64,000 nucleotides of DNA from F23-B02 sp963633225 (GTDB taxonomy: Bacteria > Bacillota > Clostridia > Oscillospirales > Oscillospiraceae). The notes under the pieces were generated by a model. It saw nothing but the letters and a program-made list of their open reading frames with translations. It did not search any database and had not been told where the DNA came from. The position numbers and the translations under genes were made by a program. Below, one piece after another: positions 8,104 to 16,102 of the stretch (positions within the stretch are counted from its first letter, which is position 1; every line of letters starts with the position of its first letter). The stretch lies in NCBI GenBank assembly GCA_963633225.1, contig CAVGXR010000061.1, positions 30,164 to 94,163 on the forward strand, in the 5' to 3' direction.

Positions 8104-10440
8104 TCATTTCTCCTTTTTTATCGTGTACAGGGCGCTGCCGAAGTCACCGAACATGTGGAGCTTATTATTATAGCCCGTTCCGAGGAACTGGTTATTGAGC
8201 CCCACGCCGGACATTAACGCCGCTCCCGAGGCAGTAAAGTCCTCAGCGCCGTCAGGCATGGCAAGCAGCTTATTGGCCGTGCGCAGCATAACGCCGTCGG
8301 GGTGAAGCTCCACGGGCGTGACATGCTTAACAAGACCGCCGAGGCGCTTTATAAACAGACTCTGCTTTTTGCAGACAAGGTGATATCTCGCCTTGGGCTC
8401 AAGGCCGCGCACCGAAAGAGAGTCATAGCCCTCGGAGGCTGTGCACAGCTTCTGAAAATGCCCGACGATGTGCTCCTTTCCGTCCCTTGACGATACCTGC
8501 CAGTGCACCTTATTGCCCTTGCGCTCGTCAAAGCGGTAAAACCTGCCGTATTGGAGCGTTTTTCTGTGCGCCTTGTAATAGGCTATCTGTCCGCGCAGCT
8601 CCCTGAGCTCTGCCTGCGTCATGTATTTGAGCTCAAGCTCGTAGCCGAGCACGCCGAAGGCCGCGACGTTAAAGCGTGTTGACAGAGGCGTATCCCGCAG
8701 TGTCTGCTGATGCGGAGCTGCCGAAACGTGCGCTCCCATCGTTGACAGCGGGTAGAGGTATGACAGGCCGCCCTGAATGTCCAGCCGCTCTATGGGGTCG
8801 GTGTCGTCAGATGCCCAGATCTGCGGCGAATAGCAAAGCATACCGAGGTCAAAGCGGTTTCCGCCGGAGGAGCAGCTTTCAAAAAGTATGTGCGGCCTCG
8901 GCGCGAAAATGCGCCCGAGCACCTCGTAAAGCCCGATTATATAGCGGTGGGAAAACTCGCCCTGATCGGAAAGCAGCGGCGAATATGCGTCGGACATGTG
9001 CCGGTTCATGTCCCACTTGACGTAGCTTATCCTCGCGCTGTCGAGTGTCGCTCCGACGCTTTCGACGATATAGTCGCGCACATCCTCCCGCGTGAGGTCA
9101 AGCAGCAGCTGATTTCTGCCGAAGCAGGGCTCGCCGGCAGGCGGCTTTATCGCCCAGTCGGGGTGCGCACGGTAGAGCTTTGAATCGACATTCACGCTCT
9201 CGGGCTCAAACCACAGGCCGAACTTCATGCCGAGCTTTTCTATGCTTTCGGCAAATTCTCCGAGGCCGCCGGGCAGCTTTTTGAGATTCACGTCGTAGTC
9301 GCCGAGTCCCGCCCTGTCGCTGTCGCGCTCGCTGAACCAGCCGTCGTCAAGGACGAAAAGCTCAACGCCGAGCTTTTTCGCCCTGTGCGCAAGCTTCAGG
9401 AGCTTTTCGCGGTCAAATTTGAAAAAGCAGGCCTCCCAGTCGTTTATGAGCACGGGACGCTCGGCGTTTTTCCACTTACCGCGCACGATGCTGTTGTTGA
9501 CAAAATCGTGGAAGTTTGCGCTCAGGCCGTTGAAGCCGCGATCGGAAAAGCTCACGACAGCCTCGGGCGCTTCAAAGCTCTCGCCGGAGCGCAGCGTCCA
9601 GTCAAAGCAGTGCGGATTTATGCCCAGCTGTACGCGCACAAGGTCGTGATTCGATCTTTCGACAAGTCCGAAGTGATTTCCGCTGTAGACGAGGTTAAAG
9701 CCCCATGCTCTGCCGAAGTCCTCGCAGGTTTGCCTTTCCGAGAGCAAAAAGCCCGGATTGTGCCTGTTCGACGAAGAGCCGGTGGTAGATGAGTTTACAT
9801 ACATGCCGTACTCGACGGGGCGGATGTGCCGGTGCGCTTCCTTTATCCAGCCGCCGTCAAAGCTGTGCATAAGAAAGCCGCGGTCGGGAAGATCAACGCT
9901 CATGCTCATAATTCGCCGCAGGGATAGCTCAGCCTCGCAGCCGTTTGTTATAACGCAGCGGCGCAATATCACGTTCGAGGCGGGAAATACCGTGTAGTAC
10001 AGCGTGAGGAAAACCGCCCTGTCGCGCTCACGCATACGGATAATGAGCGTCTGTGCGCTGCCTTCATCATCATAGGCTGACGGCAGGCTCTTCATCGGAA
10101 CGCAGCCGGAGACTATCTCGTGGCCTTCGTACAGAAAGTCGGAGGAAAAGCTGCCGTCGGGCATTTTTGCCTCGAGCGGTGTCTGGCGATAGTCTCCCCT
10201 GCCGGTGCCTGACCACTCAAGGCAGAGAGCATCGAGGCAGTAGTTATCGTCGGACACATCGTACATGATGCTGCTGCCAAGCTGGATATCGTGCTTTATC
10301 GCCAGCGCCTGCGCGTCGGAGGCACACAGCCTTTCGCCGTAATGGATATGCTCAAGGTGCTTGAATTTCGTAAGGCGGAATATATAGCTCGTGCTGTCGG
10401 TTTCGAGCGCGAAAACGCCTGAGTTGTATGTAATGCTCAC
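8104..10440 (-). CDS. Alpha-galactosidase, glycoside hydrolase family 36
   Basis: A retaining alpha-galactosidase that cleaves raffinose-type and galactomannan side-chain galactose; with no signal peptide it is likely cytosolic. The 778 residues match family 36: an N-terminal beta-sandwich, a catalytic barrel starting near ERPVLINDWEACFF, the nucleophile Asp about 477 in YVKWDMNR, the acid/base Asp about 545 in WASDDTD, and the CSSGGNRFD loop. GTG at 10440 is preferred because AAGGGGTGAT lies just upstream; the alternative TTG nine codons earlier lacks this. The same AAGGGGTGAT signal precedes the small membrane peptide gene upstream. Confidence 0.93.
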   Translation of the reverse strand: MSITYNSGVFALETDSTSYIFRLTKFKHLEHIHYGERLCASDAQALAIKHDIQLGSSIMYDVSDDNYCLDALCLEWSGTGRGDYRQTPLEAKMPDGSFSSDFLYEGHEIVSGCVPMKSLPSAYDDEGSAQTLIIRMRERDRAVFLTLYYTVFPASNVILRRCVITNGCEAELSLRRIMSMSVDLPDRGFLMHSFDGGWIKEAHRHIRPVEYGMYVNSSTTGSSSNRHNPGFLLSERQTCEDFGRAWGFNLVYSGNHFGLVERSNHDLVRVQLGINPHCFDWTLRSGESFEAPEAVVSFSDRGFNGLSANFHDFVNNSIVRGKWKNAERPVLINDWEACFFKFDREKLLKLAHRAKKLGVELFVLDDGWFSERDSDRAGLGDYDVNLKKLPGGLGEFAESIEKLGMKFGLWFEPESVNVDSKLYRAHPDWAIKPPAGEPCFGRNQLLLDLTREDVRDYIVESVGATLDSARISYVKWDMNRHMSDAYSPLLSDQGEFSHRYIIGLYEVLGRIFAPRPHILFESCSSGGNRFDLGMLCYSPQIWASDDTDPIERLDIQGGLSYLYPLSTMGAHVSAAPHQQTLRDTPLSTRFNVAAFGVLGYELELKYMTQAELRELRGQIAYYKAHRKTLQYGRFYRFDERKGNKVHWQVSSRDGKEHIVGHFQKLCTASEGYDSLSVRGLEPKARYHLVCKKQSLFIKRLGGLVKHVTPVELHPDGVMLRTANKLLAMPDGAEDFTASGAALMSGVGLNNQFLGTGYNNKLHMFGDFGSALYTIKKEK

Positions 10441-10491
10441 CGTATCACCCCTTAATTTCAATAACAAAACTATACCATAGATGCCCGACCC

Positions 10492-10623
10492 TTACAAGTC
10501 ATTGCTTTCACTGTCGGGTGCTTTGCGCATACGGGCAATGAGCCTGCGCACGAGCGTTATGAGCCCCGAGGCCGCGAGCACCAGCCCTATCGGCAGCAGC
10601 GCCGAAAGAATTATCATTTTCAC
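10492..10623 (-). CDS. Small single-pass membrane peptide (43 residues)
   Basis: Starting at GTG 10623 (or ATG 10617) the frame encodes MIILSALLPIGLVLAASGLI followed by a basic segment (TLVRRLIARMRK) and an acidic tail ending ESNDL. This is one hydrophobic helix with positive-inside charges. AAGGGGTGAT lies 3 bases before the GTG, the same ribosome-binding context as the GH36 gene 51 bases downstream, so the two are probably co-transcribed. No family is recognised. The opposite-strand frame here lacks comparable signals. Confidence 0.6.
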   Translation of the reverse strand: MKMIILSALLPIGLVLAASGLITLVRRLIARMRKAPDSESNDL

Positions 10624-10680
10624 TCTATCACCCCTTGTTAATATCCTGCGCAGACAGAGTGTAAAAAATCCTAATAATTA

Positions 10681-10709
10681 TTGCCATTGCAGTGCATTGA
10701 TGATAAAAT
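10681..10709 (+). promoter_or_regulatory. SigA-type promoter of the ABC-F gene
   Basis: TTGCCA at 10681 and TAAAAT at 10704 with 17-base spacing, 31 bases before the ABC-F start. Confidence 0.6.
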
Positions 10710-10740
10710 AGACGGGATTTTTAAATGCGAGGTACTGCAA

Positions 10741-12345
10741 ATGCTTTCAGTCAATGATCTTTCGATAAATTTCGGCGGAAATGTGCTGTTTTCGCGTGTT
10801 GATCTGCAATTTACGCCCGGCAACTGCTACGGCATAATAGGCGCAAACGGCGCGGGCAAATCAACCTTCATAAAAATTCTCTCTGGTGAGCTCGAGCCCT
10901 CGACCGGCAGCGTGACCATTGCCGCGAAAAAGCGCATGTCGGTGCTCAAGCAGAACCAGAACATGTACGACGACTACTCCGTTATGGACACCGTTATCAT
11001 GGGCAATCAGCGGCTTTACGACTGCGGCAAGGAGAAGGACGCTATATACGACAAGCCCGATTTTGACGATGCCGACGGCATACGCGCAGCGGAGCTCGAG
11101 GAGGAGTTTGCCGAGCTCGGCGGCTGGGAGGCCGAATCCGATGCCAGCCGCATTCTTCAGGGTCTTGGCGTTGCGCCGAGCTTCCACGATACGATGATGC
11201 GCGACATGGACCCGCGGCTCAAGGTCAAGGTGCTGCTTGCTCAGGCTCTGTTCGGCTCGCCCGATATCATTCTGCTCGACGAGCCGACCAACAACCTCGA
11301 CCTTGCAAGCGTCGTTTGGCTCGAGGACTTCCTCATGGACTATGAGGGCACGGTGCTCGTCGTTTCGCATGACCGATATTTCCTCAACAACGTCTGCACA
11401 CACATCGTCGATATCGACTACGGCAAGATAAAGATGTACGTCGGCAACTACGACTTCTGGTACGAGTCCAGCCAGCTCATGCAGAAGCTCATAAAGGATC
11501 AGAACAAAAAGGCCGAGCAGAAGATCGCGGAGCTGCAGGGCTTTATCGCAAGGTTTTCGGCGAACAAATCAAAGTCCCGTCAGGCAACCAGCCGCAGAAA
11601 GCTGCTTGATAAGCTCACCGTAGAGGAGCTGCCCGCCTCCGGCAGGCGTTACCCATGGGTCGGCTTCAAGGCAGACCGCGAGCCCGGCAAGGACAGGCTG
11701 TTCGTCACCGAGGTCAGCAAGACCGTTGACGGCGTGAAGCTTTTAAACAACATAAGCTTCATCGTCGGCAAGGAGGACAAGATAGCCATAATCGGCAAGA
11801 ACGAGCTGGCGGTTACGATGCTGTTCAAGATCCTCATGGGCGAGGAGGAGCCCGACTCCGGCACGGTCAAGTGGGGCGCATCGACGACTCAGGCCTACTT
11901 CCCCAAGGATCACAACTCCTACTTCGAAAACTGCGACTATGACCTCATGGACTGGATGCGCCAGTTCTCCGAGGATAAGCGCGAAAGCTATCTGCGCACC
12001 TTCCTCGGACGTATGCTCTTCTCCGGCGACGACGTGTATAAGCCAGTAAAGGTTCTCTCCGGCGGCGAGAAGGTCAGGTGCATGATAAGCAAGATGATGC
12101 TCACGGGCGCGAACATTCTCGTTCTCGACCAGCCGACGAACCATCTTGACCTTGAGAGCATCGCGGCTCTGAACAACGGCCTTGAGGCATTCAAGTACAA
12201 CATCATTTTCTCCAGCCATGACCACCAGCTCACGCAGACAGTAGCAAACCGCATAATCGAGATCACCGACGACGGTATCATCGACCGCATGTGCTCCTTC
12301 GACGAGTACATGAACCTCACCGGCGGCACGATACCCGAAAGATAA
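10741..12345 (+). CDS. ABC-F family ATPase (YbiT-like)
   Basis: A 534-residue soluble protein with two ABC domains and no membrane part, the architecture of ribosome-associated ABC-F translation or antibiotic-protection factors. Domain 1 has Walker A GANGAGKST and Walker B IILLDEPTNNLD, but no LSGGQ (DPRLKVKV instead), a feature shared with E. coli YbiT. The linker is FSANKSKSRQATSRR. Domain 2 has an intact LSGGEKVR, but its Walker A is degenerate (GKNELAVT) and the catalytic Glu is Gln in LVLDQPTNHLD. Site 2 may therefore be hydrolysis-poor. The ATG at 10741 starts the conserved LSVNDLSINFGG. Confidence 0.9.
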   Translation: MLSVNDLSINFGGNVLFSRVDLQFTPGNCYGIIGANGAGKSTFIKILSGELEPSTGSVTIAAKKRMSVLKQNQNMYDDYSVMDTVIMGNQRLYDCGKEKDAIYDKPDFDDADGIRAAELEEEFAELGGWEAESDASRILQGLGVAPSFHDTMMRDMDPRLKVKVLLAQALFGSPDIILLDEPTNNLDLASVVWLEDFLMDYEGTVLVVSHDRYFLNNVCTHIVDIDYGKIKMYVGNYDFWYESSQLMQKLIKDQNKKAEQKIAELQGFIARFSANKSKSRQATSRRKLLDKLTVEELPASGRRYPWVGFKADREPGKDRLFVTEVSKTVDGVKLLNNISFIVGKEDKIAIIGKNELAVTMLFKILMGEEEPDSGTVKWGASTTQAYFPKDHNSYFENCDYDLMDWMRQFSEDKRESYLRTFLGRMLFSGDDVYKPVKVLSGGEKVRCMISKMMLTGANILVLDQPTNHLDLESIAALNNGLEAFKYNIIFSSHDHQLTQTVANRIIEITDDGIIDRMCSFDEYMNLTGGTIPER

Positions 12346-12356
12346 CAGATATAAAA

Positions 12357-12393
12357 ATTGCCCGACTATCAAGTGACAGTCGGGCAATAATTT
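12357..12393. terminator. Bidirectional terminator
   Basis: ATTGCCCGACT and AGTCGGGCAAT make an 11-base perfect stem around a 10-base loop, between the convergent ABC-F and pckA genes, with A/T-rich flanks on both sides. Confidence 0.8.
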
Positions 12394-12408
12394 TATATTC
12401 GTTTATTA

Positions 12409-14010
12409 TCAGAGCTGGGGGCCTGCTGCGACGAGTGCCTTGCCGGCCTCGTTGCCTTCATACTTTGCAAAGTTCTTTATGAAGCGGCCTGCAAGATCCT
12501 TGGCCTTGCTTTCCCACTCGGTGGGATCGGCATAGGTGTCACGCGGATCGAGGATGCCGGTGTCAACGCCCTCGAGCTCCGTGGGAACCTCAAGGTTGAA
12601 GTAGGGTATGGTCTTTGTGGGAGCGTTCAGGATAGCTCCGCCGAGGATCGCGTCGATGATGCCGCGGGTATCCTTGATGGAGATACGCTTGCCGCTGCCG
12701 TTCCAGCCGGTGTTCACAAGGTATGCCTTTGCTCCGCTCAGCTCCATTTTCTTTACAAGCTCCTCAGCGTACTTGGTCGGATGCAGCTCGAGGAAGGCCT
12801 GACCGAAGCATGCCGAGAAGGTCGGTGTGGGCTCGGTTATGCCGCGCTCGGTGCCGGCAAGCTTTGCCGTAAAGCCGGACAGGAAGTAATACTTGGTCTG
12901 CTCGGGCGTAAGGACCGATACGGGAGGCAGAACGCCGAAGGCATCGGCGGACAGGAAGATGACATTTTTCGCTGCCGGCGCTGCGCTTACGGGGCGGACG
13001 ATGTTCTTTATGTGGTCGATGGGATAGGACACGCGGGTGTTCTCGGTGACGGACTTATCGTTGAAGTCTATCTTGCCCTCGGCATCGACGGTCACGTTTT
13101 CGAGCAGAGCGTTGCGCTTTATTGCGTTATAGATATCGGGCTCGGAGTCCTTATCGAGGTTTATGACCTTGGCATAGCAGCCGCCCTCGAAGTTGAACAC
13201 GCCGTTATCGTCCCAGCCGTGCTCGTCGTCGCCGATGAGGAGGCGCTTGGGATCGGTGGAAAGGGTGGTCTTGCCGGTGCCGGACAGTCCGAAGAATATG
13301 GCTGTGTTCTCGCCGTTAAGATCGGTGTTTGCAGAGCAGTGCATTGCGGCAATGCCCTTGAGCGGCAGATAGTAGTTCATCATGCTGAACATGCCCTTCT
13401 TCATCTCGCCGCCGTACCACGTGTTGATGATGACCTGCTCGCGGCTGGTGATGTTGAAAACGACAGCCGTCTCGGAGTTGAGTCCCAGCTCCTTGTAGTT
13501 TTCGACCTTTGCCTTGGATGCGTTGTATACGACGAAGTCGGGCTCGAAGTTTTCAAGCTCCTCAGCGCTCGGGCGGATGAACATGTTGGTTACGAAGTGC
13601 GCCTGCCATGCTACCTCCATGATGAAGCGGATGGCCATGCGCGTATCCTTATTTGCGCCGCAGAAGGCATCGACGACATACAGCTTCTTGCCGCACAGTT
13701 CCTTGACAGCGATATCCTTGACAGCCTTCCACGTCTCCTCAGAGGCGGGGTGGTTATCGTTTTTATACTCATCGCTCGTCCACCACACGGTGTCCCTGCT
13801 GTTGTCATCGACGACGATAAATTTATCCTTGGGTGAACGTCCGGTGTAAATGCCGGTCATAACGTTTACAGCGTCAAGCTCAGTGAGCACACCCTTGTCA
13901 TAACCCTCAAGGTCAGGCTGCATCTCGTCCTCAAAAAGCTTTTCGTAAGACGGATTGCGGATGATCTCCACTGCATCTGTGATGCCGTATTTGGTCAGAT
14001 CAATATTCAT
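12409..14010 (-). CDS. pckA: Phosphoenolpyruvate carboxykinase (ATP)
   Basis: Interconverts oxaloacetate + ATP with PEP + CO2 + ADP. In fermenting anaerobes it often runs towards oxaloacetate. The 533 residues match the ATP-type family. Key motifs are TGIYTGRSPKDKF, the P-loop GLSGTGKTTL at 241-250, the metal-binding IGDDEHGWDDNGVFNFEGG and the C-terminal STRUCTURAL core around KRISIKDTRGIIDAIL. The ATG at 14010 follows GAGGT. Its promoter overlaps that of the divergent phosphatase gene. Confidence 0.96.
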   Translation of the reverse strand: MNIDLTKYGITDAVEIIRNPSYEKLFEDEMQPDLEGYDKGVLTELDAVNVMTGIYTGRSPKDKFIVVDDNSRDTVWWTSDEYKNDNHPASEETWKAVKDIAVKELCGKKLYVVDAFCGANKDTRMAIRFIMEVAWQAHFVTNMFIRPSAEELENFEPDFVVYNASKAKVENYKELGLNSETAVVFNITSREQVIINTWYGGEMKKGMFSMMNYYLPLKGIAAMHCSANTDLNGENTAIFFGLSGTGKTTLSTDPKRLLIGDDEHGWDDNGVFNFEGGCYAKVINLDKDSEPDIYNAIKRNALLENVTVDAEGKIDFNDKSVTENTRVSYPIDHIKNIVRPVSAAPAAKNVIFLSADAFGVLPPVSVLTPEQTKYYFLSGFTAKLAGTERGITEPTPTFSACFGQAFLELHPTKYAEELVKKMELSGAKAYLVNTGWNGSGKRISIKDTRGIIDAILGGAILNAPTKTIPYFNLEVPTELEGVDTGILDPRDTYADPTEWESKAKDLAGRFIKNFAKYEGNEAGKALVAAGPQL

Positions 14011-14076
14011 TTCGATAACCTCACTTGTAAAAAATTTGCTGAGTAATTCGCTTGTTTACATAGCCTATAGTATGAT

Positions 14077-14105
14077 ATTATATATTTGACCGGCTTAAAG
14101 GTCAA
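14077..14105 (-). promoter_or_regulatory. SigA-type promoter of pckA
   Basis: Reading leftward: TTGACC (complement of 14100-14105), 17 bases, TATAAT (complement of 14077-14082). The start would be about 60 bases before the pckA ATG. Confidence 0.7.
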
Positions 14106-14115
14106 TAATTATATT
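14086..14115 (+). promoter_or_regulatory. SigA-type promoter of the phosphatase gene
   Basis: TTGACC at 14086, 18-base spacer, TATATT at 14110. It overlaps the pckA promoter on the opposite strand; the two -35 elements are complementary copies (TTGACC/GGTCAA). Confidence 0.55.
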
Positions 14116-14155
14116 ATCAGCAAAACGCAAAAAGATTTAAAAGGAACATTAAGCA

Positions 14156-14605
14156 ATGACAAAAATACTTTTCGTGTGCCACGGCAATATATGCCGCAGT
14201 CCGATGGCGGAATATTTCATGAAGGAGCTCGTGCGGCGCGAGGGGCTTGAGGATCAGTTTTATATCGCCTCGGCAGCCACGAGCCGAGAGGAGATAGGAA
14301 ACGACGTGTACCCGCCGGCGCGGAAAAAGCTCACCGAGCACTCGATTCCCTGCCCCAAGCGCGCCGCACGGCAGCTGACAAGGGCAGATTTTGACGAATA
14401 CGACCTCATTATTGGCATGGATGAGGAGAACCTGCACAACATGCGCCGCATATGCGGCAGCGCTGACAGCTCGAAGATACATCTGCTCATGGATTTTACC
14501 GATCGCCGCGGCGACGTTGCCGACCCGTGGTACACACGCGACTTTGAGGCGACATGGCGTGATATCAGCGACGGCTGCCGCGCCCTGCTCGACAGTCTGA
14601 GATAA
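14156..14605 (+). CDS. Low molecular weight protein-tyrosine phosphatase
   Basis: A cytosolic cysteine phosphatase of 149 residues that dephosphorylates tyrosine residues. The P-loop FVCHGNICRSP gives nucleophile Cys8 and Arg14, and the general acid is Asp123 in ADPWYTRDFE. An intermediate MDEENLHNM segment is typical. AAAGGAACATTAAGCA precedes the ATG. It stands alone, divergent from pckA and followed by a strong terminator, so the client is unknown; no tyrosine kinase or capsule genes are nearby. Confidence 0.93.
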   Translation: MTKILFVCHGNICRSPMAEYFMKELVRREGLEDQFYIASAATSREEIGNDVYPPARKKLTEHSIPCPKRAARQLTRADFDEYDLIIGMDEENLHNMRRICGSADSSKIHLLMDFTDRRGDVADPWYTRDFEATWRDISDGCRALLDSLR

Positions 14606-14677
14606 GGCTCACGCGGCTTTGCCTCCTCTATCTCCCCTGCTGCATTCTTACACAAAAGCATAGCTTTCGGCAAACTT

Positions 14678-14712
14678 AAATCTCCCTGATCAGCCGATCA
14701 GGGAGATTTTTC
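14678..14712. terminator. Bidirectional terminator
   Basis: AAATCTCCCTGATC and GATCAGGGAGATTT form a perfect 14-base stem with a 4-base loop. It ends the phosphatase gene (+) and the nine-gene CoA operon (-). Confidence 0.9.
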
Positions 14713-14748
14713 AGATTGTCAAACTTGTTATGTGATATATTCAATTCG

Positions 14749-16005
14749 TTATATGATGCATTTTTTTCGGAAGGCGGATATCTGCTCCTCATCGTAGCCA
14801 AGGAGCCTTTTCAGTATGAGCTCCGTGTCCTGACCGAGGCTGGGGCCGCCGCGCCAGACAGTACCCGGGGTCTGGCTCATCTTCGGAGCTATTCCGAAGG
14901 CCGTGACCTCCGCGCCGGTGCTCTGGTCGATGAAATTGACGAAGTCGCCTCGGCTGAGATACTGCTCGTTTTTCATGCAGGCCTGAGCGTCATTGACTCT
15001 TGCGCAGGGTATGCGGCCACGGCGCATGGCAGTCTCTATCTCATCGGCGGTATGGGACGCGCACCACTCGTTTATGAGCCGGTCGAGCTCTCTGCCCTCC
15101 GGCGAGTTGACGGCGGCTCTGTCCTTTGAGGTTTTCTCGTAGGAGTATTTTTCAAGGTCAAAGCCTGCGGCGTTCATGAAGCGCTCGAACACGCTTTTGC
15201 CCACAGCGCCGATGCTGACATATACCCCGTCGCTGCTCGTAAACAGGTCCCACGGCTGGAAGCCTATGGCCTTTGTTCCGCAGCGCTGCACCTCGGCAAG
15301 GCCGAGCGACGACATGGTGAAGGCATCGCGCATGACTCGCGCCATGGACTCGAACTGCGCAACGTCAACTACCTGACCGCGTCCCGTATTTTTCGCGTCA
15401 ATGTAAGCGGCAAGCATACCGAAAAGCGCAAACAGCGCCGTTATATAGTCGCCCAGCGAGGGCTTTGCGACAAGCGGCGGCCTATCCTCGTAGCCGTTGA
15501 ACAGAGCATAGCCGGAGAAGGCCTGTCCCGTCATATCATAGGATGCCTGATCGCAGAGCTCAGGCAGTCCTCCGAATTCCTTGCGGCCATAGCCGGAGAT
15601 ATGGACTATTACGAGCTTGGGGTTGACCCTCATCAGCTCCTCATCCCGAATGCCGAGCTTTTCGAGCCAGACCATGTTTTCGATGAAGATATCGCTCTGA
15701 GCGATGAGCCTGTAAAAGATATCCTTCACATCGGGGTCATTGAGGTCGAGCTCGAGCGTCATTGACAGGCGGTTGCGTGCATCCTGTATCCATGACGAGC
15801 TGGCCGTTCCCTGCTCAGTGGTCTTTACCGGCGGGAAGCTGCGGTATGTATCACCGATCCCGGGACGCTCTATCTGTATGACCTCAGCGCCGAAATCGGC
15901 CATCATCGTCACCGCGAACGGCATTGCTATGAGCGAGCCCGCTCCGACGACACGCAGCCCTCTGAGCGGGCCGAATTCGGGTATGATGAAGTTTCTTTTG
16001 TCCAT
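14749..16005 (-). CDS. CaiB/BaiF-type (family III) CoA-transferase, CaiB-like
   Basis: Moves CoA between carboxylic acids through an enzyme-aspartyl anhydride. The protein has 418 residues with the fold's N-terminal DFGAEVIQIERPG and the catalytic Asp186 in SLGDYITA. Its N-terminal FGPLRGLRVV and C-terminal PGTVWRGGPSLGQDTE recall E. coli CaiB (carnitine CoA-transferase), so among the four transferases here this is the most CaiB-like. The ATG at 16005 follows AAGGAGAG. It is the last gene of the sigma-54 operon, separated from the next transferase by a hairpin. The substrate is unknown. Confidence 0.87.
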   Translation of the reverse strand: MDKRNFIIPEFGPLRGLRVVGAGSLIAMPFAVTMMADFGAEVIQIERPGIGDTYRSFPPVKTTEQGTASSSWIQDARNRLSMTLELDLNDPDVKDIFYRLIAQSDIFIENMVWLEKLGIRDEELMRVNPKLVIVHISGYGRKEFGGLPELCDQASYDMTGQAFSGYALFNGYEDRPPLVAKPSLGDYITALFALFGMLAAYIDAKNTGRGQVVDVAQFESMARVMRDAFTMSSLGLAEVQRCGTKAIGFQPWDLFTSSDGVYVSIGAVGKSVFERFMNAAGFDLEKYSYEKTSKDRAAVNSPEGRELDRLINEWCASHTADEIETAMRRGRIPCARVNDAQACMKNEQYLSRGDFVNFIDQSTGAEVTAFGIAPKMSQTPGTVWRGGPSLGQDTELILKRLLGYDEEQISAFRKKCII

Positions 16006-16053
16006 GTTCTCTCCTTGTCGCTGAGCCTGACTGTAACGTGCATCAGTATGTCA

Positions 16054-16088
16054 GCGTGTCAAAAAAGTCTGCGGCTTTTTTGACACGC
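16054..16088. repeat. Hairpin element, AAAAAAGTCTGCG type
   Basis: GCGTGTCAAAAAAG and CTTTTTTGACACGC pair over 14 bases around loop TCTGCGG, between the first two CoA-transferase genes. Its core is nearly the same as that of the hairpin at 39960-39993, suggesting a dispersed repeat. On the mRNA it could also act as an intra-operon attenuator or RNA stabiliser. Confidence 0.7.
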
Positions 16089-16102
16089 CGAAATTATACA
16101 TA

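Noticed and set aside
10481..10711. 76-codon plus-strand open frame opposite the small membrane peptide
   Set aside because: No start signal, serine-rich random composition; the minus strand has a ribosome binding site and a clear membrane helix.
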